NCBI GenBank assembly: GCA_046590855.1
Contig: JBKJTJ010000081.1
Location: 1-7,200, forward strand
Direction of reading: 5' to 3'
DNA: 7,200 nucleotides
Origin: JACMOY01 sp046590855
Lineage (GTDB): Bacteria > Actinomycetota > Actinomycetes > Actinomycetales > Angustibacteraceae
Shown: positions 5,320 through 7,200 of the stretch, one piece after another
Layout of the letters: every line of letters starts with the position of its first letter
How positions within the stretch are numbered: position 1 is the stretch's first letter
Position numbers and translations under genes: made by a program
The notes under the pieces: model-generated
Database searches by the model: none
The model's input: the letters and a program-made list of their open reading frames with translations, nothing else
What the model was told of the DNA's origin: nothing

Positions 5320-5922
5320 TCAGTCCTGGGGGCTGACGGCGGGACCGGGGGCGCCGAAGGAGACCTGCGGGGCCGCCCGGACCGCGGGGTCCTCGGCCTC
5401 GAAGTACTCGGCGCGGCCGATGTGGAACAGGCTCGCGACGATGTTCGAGGGCACGGTCTCGACCTTGGTGTTGAGCGTGCGCACGTTGGCGTTGTAGAAC
5501 CGGCGGCTGGCCGCGAGCCGGTCCTCGGTGTCGGTCAGGTCGCGCTGCAGCTGCAGGAAGTTCTGGTTGGCCTTCAGGTCGGGGTAGGCCTCGGCCACCG
5601 CGAAGAGCCGACCGAGCGCGGCGGTCAGCACGTTCTCCTGCTGCGCCTGCTGGGCCGGCGAGGAGCCGGGGGCGGCGGCCGCGGCCCGGGCGTTGGTGAC
5701 CGCCTGCAGGGTCTCGCGCTCGTGTGAGGCGTACCCCTTCACGGTCTCGACCAGGTTGAGGATCAGGTCGTGACGGCGGGTCAGCTCGACGTCGATCTGC
5801 CGCCAGGACTCCTGCACGACGTTGCGCACGCGCACCAGGCCGTTGTAGAGCCCGACACCGACCAGAACCAGCAGGACGAGCAGGACGATCACGACGAGCA
5901 GGACGATGATGCCGCCGGTCAT
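5320..5922 (-). CDS. lemA: LemA-family membrane protein
   Basis: A 200-aa LemA-family protein: an N-terminal membrane anchor and a long helical domain usually placed outside the membrane. Its biochemical role is not settled. Residues 4-24 are an almost pure Ile/Leu/Val membrane segment. Family motifs follow in order: YNGLVRVRN (26-34), ESWRQIDVELTRRHDLI (38-54), NLVETVKGYASHE (56-68), a Gln/Ala-rich loop (80-96), AEAYPDLKANQNFLQLQ (110-126), TEDRLAASRRFYN (132-144) and VETVPSN (154-160). The usual LIPNLV reads LILNLV, with Leu for Pro at residue 55. The C-terminus after EYFEAED is a short Pro/Ala tail. The reading frame stays open far upstream into pyrE, but the ATG at 5922 has a strong ribosome site and begins the membrane anchor. 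The ATG overlaps the stop of the preceding small ORF (ATGA), and the secreted metalloprotease gene follows. Confidence 0.95.
   Translation of the reverse strand: MTGGIIVLLVVIVLLVLLVLVGVGLYNGLVRVRNVVQESWRQIDVELTRRHDLILNLVETVKGYASHERETLQAVTNARAAAAAPGSSPAQQAQQENVLTAALGRLFAVAEAYPDLKANQNFLQLQRDLTDTEDRLAASRRFYNANVRTLNTKVETVPSNIVASLFHIGRAEYFEAEDPAVRAAPQVSFGAPGPAVSPQD
5875..5907. repeat. 15-bp direct repeat inside the lemA membrane-anchor codons
   Basis: GACGAGCAGGACGAT occurs at 5875-5889 and again at 5893-5907, an 18-bp period. On the coding strand this is a six-codon repeat giving the VIVLLV/LLVLLV-type anchor sequence. It looks like a small in-frame duplication within low-complexity membrane codons. 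Confidence 0.6.
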
Positions 5923-6110
5923 GGTGCTTCCTTCCGCAGTGGTGGGCTGAGCGTACCGGGGTCGTGTCCGTGGTCGAGCCAGACGAACCGCGGGATCCCG
6001 GCGACGACCGTGCGCACCATCGCGAGCCGCTCGTCGACGCTCGGGCCGTCGACTCGGCCCGACGTCCAGGCCAGCGCCCAGCCCTGCGCCACCCGCAGCG
6101 ACGGGGTCAC
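5919..6110 (-). CDS. Small hypothetical protein between pyrE and lemA (63 aa)
   Basis: Not a family I recognise. The ORF runs in the same frame as pyrE. It resumes after the pyrE stop and three sense codons with a GTG at 6110, and ends in ATGA overlapping the lemA start. Of the first 47 codons, 46 end in G or C, as in neighbouring genes. In the last 16 codons 7 end in A or T, where the lemA promoter and ribosome site appear to lie. The protein has no signal peptide or membrane segment. It contains GWALAWTSGR (10-19) and PRFVWLDHGHDPG (40-52). No ribosome site precedes the GTG, so it would rely on reinitiation after pyrE. It may be a real small gene coupling pyrE to lemA, the remnant of a longer gene, or chance GC-rich spacer. 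Confidence 0.4.
   Translation of the reverse strand: MTPSLRVAQGWALAWTSGRVDGPSVDERLAMVRTVVAGIPRFVWLDHGHDPGTLSPPLRKEAP
5927..5935 (-). promoter_or_regulatory. Ribosome-binding site of lemA
   Basis: The minus-strand sequence GGAAGGAAG contains GGAAGG 7 nt before the ATG at 5922. It is the best Shine-Dalgarno match in the window and decides the lemA start. It lies inside the last codons of the small upstream ORF. Confidence 0.75.
5950..5977 (-). promoter_or_regulatory. Possible internal promoter for lemA and the metalloprotease gene
   Basis: On the minus strand TCGACC (5977-5972) and TACGCT (5955-5950) are separated by 16 nt. They resemble a -35/-10 pair, with four of six matches to TTGACA. Transcription would start near 5943, leaving a leader of about 20 nt that contains the lemA ribosome site. 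The pair lies within the 63-codon ORF, where third-position GC falls, which supports a mixed coding and regulatory stretch. This is sequence inference only. Confidence 0.35.
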
Positions 6111-6119
6111 CGGGGCGGC

Positions 6120-6668
6120 TCAGAGGCCGAGCTCGGCCTTGCCGTACGCGTACCGGTACTCCAGGCCCTGCGCCGCGATCGCCTCGGCCGAGCCGGTGTC
6201 GCGGTCGACGATCACCGCGACGCCGACGACCTCGGCACCGGCCTCGCGCAGCGCCTGCACCGCCGTCAGCACCGAACCGCCCGTCGTGCTGGTGTCCTCG
6301 ACCGCCAGCACCCGGCGTCCGGCTACGTCGGGGCCCTCGATCCGCCGCTGCAGGCCGTGGGCCTTGCCCTCCTTGCGGACGACGAACGCGTCCAGCCGCC
6401 GCCCGCGCGCGTGGGCCGCGTGCAGCATCGCCGCCGCCACCGGGTCGGCGCCCAGCGTCAGGCCGCCCACGGCGTCGAAGTCCAGGCCGGCGGCGAGGTC
6501 GAGCATGACCTCGCCCACCAGCGGGGCGGCGTGACCGTCCAGGGTGATCCGCCGCAGGTCGACGTAGTAGTCGGCCGTGGCGCCGCTGCTGAGCGTGACC
6601 GCGCCGTGCACGACCGCGGTGTCGACGATGCGGGTGAGCAGGGCGGCGCGGGCGTCGGGCGAGGTCAT
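6120..6668 (-). CDS. pyrE: Orotate phosphoribosyltransferase
   Basis: Converts orotate and PRPP to orotidine 5'-phosphate and pyrophosphate, the fifth step of de novo UMP synthesis, in the cytoplasm. The 182-aa length is normal for the short bacterial form. The PRPP-binding motif VLAVEDTSTTGGS spans 120-132, with the acidic pair Glu124-Asp125. The flexible-loop lysines are in VRKEGKAHG (97-105; Lys99, Lys102, His104). LTLGADPVA (70-78) matches the conserved Gly-rich region before it, and SSGATADYYVDLR (27-39) matches the orotate-side N-terminal motif, with YYVD for the usual YYID or YFD. The ATG at 6668 is 6 nt from a TANNNT box, which predicts a leaderless mRNA. No other pyr gene is in view. 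The gene is divergent from xthA and probably heads a run with the small ORF, lemA and the protease gene. Confidence 0.95.
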   Translation of the reverse strand: MTSPDARAALLTRIVDTAVVHGAVTLSSGATADYYVDLRRITLDGHAAPLVGEVMLDLAAGLDFDAVGGLTLGADPVAAAMLHAAHARGRRLDAFVVRKEGKAHGLQRRIEGPDVAGRRVLAVEDTSTTGGSVLTAVQALREAGAEVVGVAVIVDRDTGSAEAIAAQGLEYRYAYGKAELGL

Positions 6669-6674
6669 GGCCGG

Positions 6675-6680
6675 ACCCTA
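6675..6680 (-). promoter_or_regulatory. -10 box for a leaderless pyrE transcript
   Basis: On the minus strand TAGGGT ends 6 nt before the ATG at 6668. It is the same hexamer and spacing as at the trmH-family start (922-927). No Shine-Dalgarno sequence, attenuator or PyrR-type leader can fit before the ATG, so regulation by a 5' leader looks impossible if this start is right. Confidence 0.55.
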
Positions 6681-6699
6681 TCCGTCGTCGCCGGCCCGC

Positions 6700-6705
6700 T
6701 AGGTT
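6700..6705 (+). promoter_or_regulatory. -10 box for a leaderless xthA transcript
   Basis: TAGGTT fits TANNNT and ends 7 nt before the GTG at 6713, with no ribosome site in between. With a 17-nt spacer the -35 region would fall at about 6677-6682, on top of the pyrE -10 box of the other strand. Confidence 0.5.
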
Positions 6706-6712
6706 TCGCTGC

Positions 6713-7200
6713 GTGCGCATCGCGACCTGGAACGTCAACTCCGCCCGCGCCCGCGTCGACCGGATCGCCGCGTGGGTCAAGCGCAGCGACGTCGACGTCG
6801 TCGCGCTGCAGGAGACCAAGTGCAAGGACGAACAGTTCCCCACCGACGTCTTCGAGGCCCTCGGCTACGAGGTGGCCCACCACGGCTACTCGCAGTGGAA
6901 CGGCGTGGCGATCCTGTCGCGGGTGGGCATCGTGGACGTCGAGACCGAGTTCGCCGGGCAGCCGCAGTGGGGCGACCCGCCGGCGTCCGAGGCGCGGGCG
7001 CTGGGCGCGACGTGCGGTGGCGTGCGCGTGTGGTCGCTGTACGTCCCCAACGGCCGCCAGCTCGGCGACCCGCACCTGGAGTACAAGCTCGAGTGGCTGG
7101 CCCGGCTGCGGTCGGCCGGCGCCGACTGGCTGGCCGCCGACCCGACGTCCCAGGTGGCGCTGGTCGGGGACTGGAACGTCGCCCCGCGCGACGAGGACGT
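6713..7200 (+). CDS. xthA: Exodeoxyribonuclease III / AP endonuclease (partial, runs off the window)
   Basis: Predicted class II AP endonuclease with 3'-5' exonuclease activity, used in base excision repair. The visible 162 residues begin MRIATWNVNSARAR, the standard start of ExoIII proteins. They carry the active-site residues in order: Asn7 (WNVNS), metal-binding Glu34 (LQETKCKD), WNGVAILSR (62-70), Tyr110 with YVPNG (110-114) and GDWNVAP (152-158) with Asp153 and Asn155. GDWNVAP differs from the common GDFN by Trp for Phe. The family is usually about 260-290 aa, so about 100 residues, including the catalytic His near the C-terminus, lie beyond the window. GTG 6713 is chosen because the family motif starts at once after it and a -10 box is correctly spaced. 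The gene is divergent from pyrE, with 44 bp between the start codons. Confidence 0.94.
   Translation, partial: MRIATWNVNSARARVDRIAAWVKRSDVDVVALQETKCKDEQFPTDVFEALGYEVAHHGYSQWNGVAILSRVGIVDVETEFAGQPQWGDPPASEARALGATCGGVRVWSLYVPNGRQLGDPHLEYKLEWLARLRSAGADWLAADPTSQVALVGDWNVAPRDED

Noticed and set aside
5319..5337. GTCAG/CTGAC inverted repeat at the end of lemA
   Set aside because: A 5-bp stem over a 9-nt loop that includes lemA coding sequence, with no T-run. It is too weak to call a terminator.
5923..6843. Open extension upstream of lemA in the same frame, through pyrE
   Set aside because: The extension is an Arg-rich shadow of pyrE. The LemA family starts at the membrane anchor, which follows the ribosome site and ATG at 5922.
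6665..7086. Minus-strand ORFs opposite the xthA gene
   Set aside because: The plus strand encodes clear ExoIII active-site motifs in order; the opposite frames show none.
1..7200. CRISPR, tRNA, rRNA, transposase, toxin-antitoxin or phage genes
   Set aside because: I looked on both strands and saw no repeat-spacer pattern, cloverleaf, terminal inverted repeats or matching protein motifs. The largest non-coding gap is only 128 bp.

Overview
The window is chromosomal DNA from a high-GC Gram-positive bacterium (Actinomycetota). Nearly every codon ends in G or C, GTG starts are common, and the gene families are typical of the phylum: a LytR-CpsA-Psr ligase with a Pro/Ala-rich cytoplasmic head, DedA proteins, and a secreted Ser/Thr/Pro/Ala-rich metalloprotease. 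I cannot name the genus. There are nine genes, two of them cut by the window edges. I see no mobile element, CRISPR array, tRNA, rRNA or phage gene. GC and codon use look uniform, so this reads as core chromosome and not an island.

Layout: positions 1-209 hold the 3' end of an unrecognised gene (+). It converges on a TrmH/SpoU-family RNA 2'-O-methyltransferase (268-915, -), with two near-identical hairpins in the gap. A short divergent promoter region leads to a first DedA membrane protein (963-1664, +). This meets, tail to tail, an LCP-family glycopolymer ligase (1668-2774, -). A 128-bp divergent region carrying a strong palindrome separates the ligase from a second DedA protein (2903-3520, +). 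That gene overlaps by 11 bp the 3' end of a secreted zinc-metalloprotease-like protein (3510-5267, -). Upstream of the protease on the minus strand are lemA (5320-5922), a 63-codon ORF (5919-6110) and pyrE (6120-6668), probably one transcript ending with the protease. pyrE is divergent from an exonuclease III/AP endonuclease gene (xthA-type, 6713 to window end, +).

The middle of the window is an envelope cluster. LCP enzymes move glycopolymers from undecaprenyl-phosphate-type carriers to peptidoglycan. Some DedA proteins are now known to return undecaprenyl phosphate across the membrane. LemA and the secreted protease are also envelope or exported proteins. The flanking genes (trmH, pyrE, xthA) are housekeeping genes for RNA modification, pyrimidine synthesis and DNA repair.

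The clearest signal beyond the genes is at the starts. All six genes that begin at a divergent promoter (trmH, both dedA genes, the LCP gene, pyrE, xthA) have a TANNNT -10 box ending 5-7 nt before the start codon. This predicts leaderless mRNAs. The two internal genes of the minus-strand run, lemA and the protease, instead have good Shine-Dalgarno sequences. I found no convincing new defence, secretion or biosynthetic system. The best leads are the palindrome at -42 of the second dedA, the modified HExxH site of the protease, the small ORF between pyrE and lemA, and the paired hairpins at 220-283.
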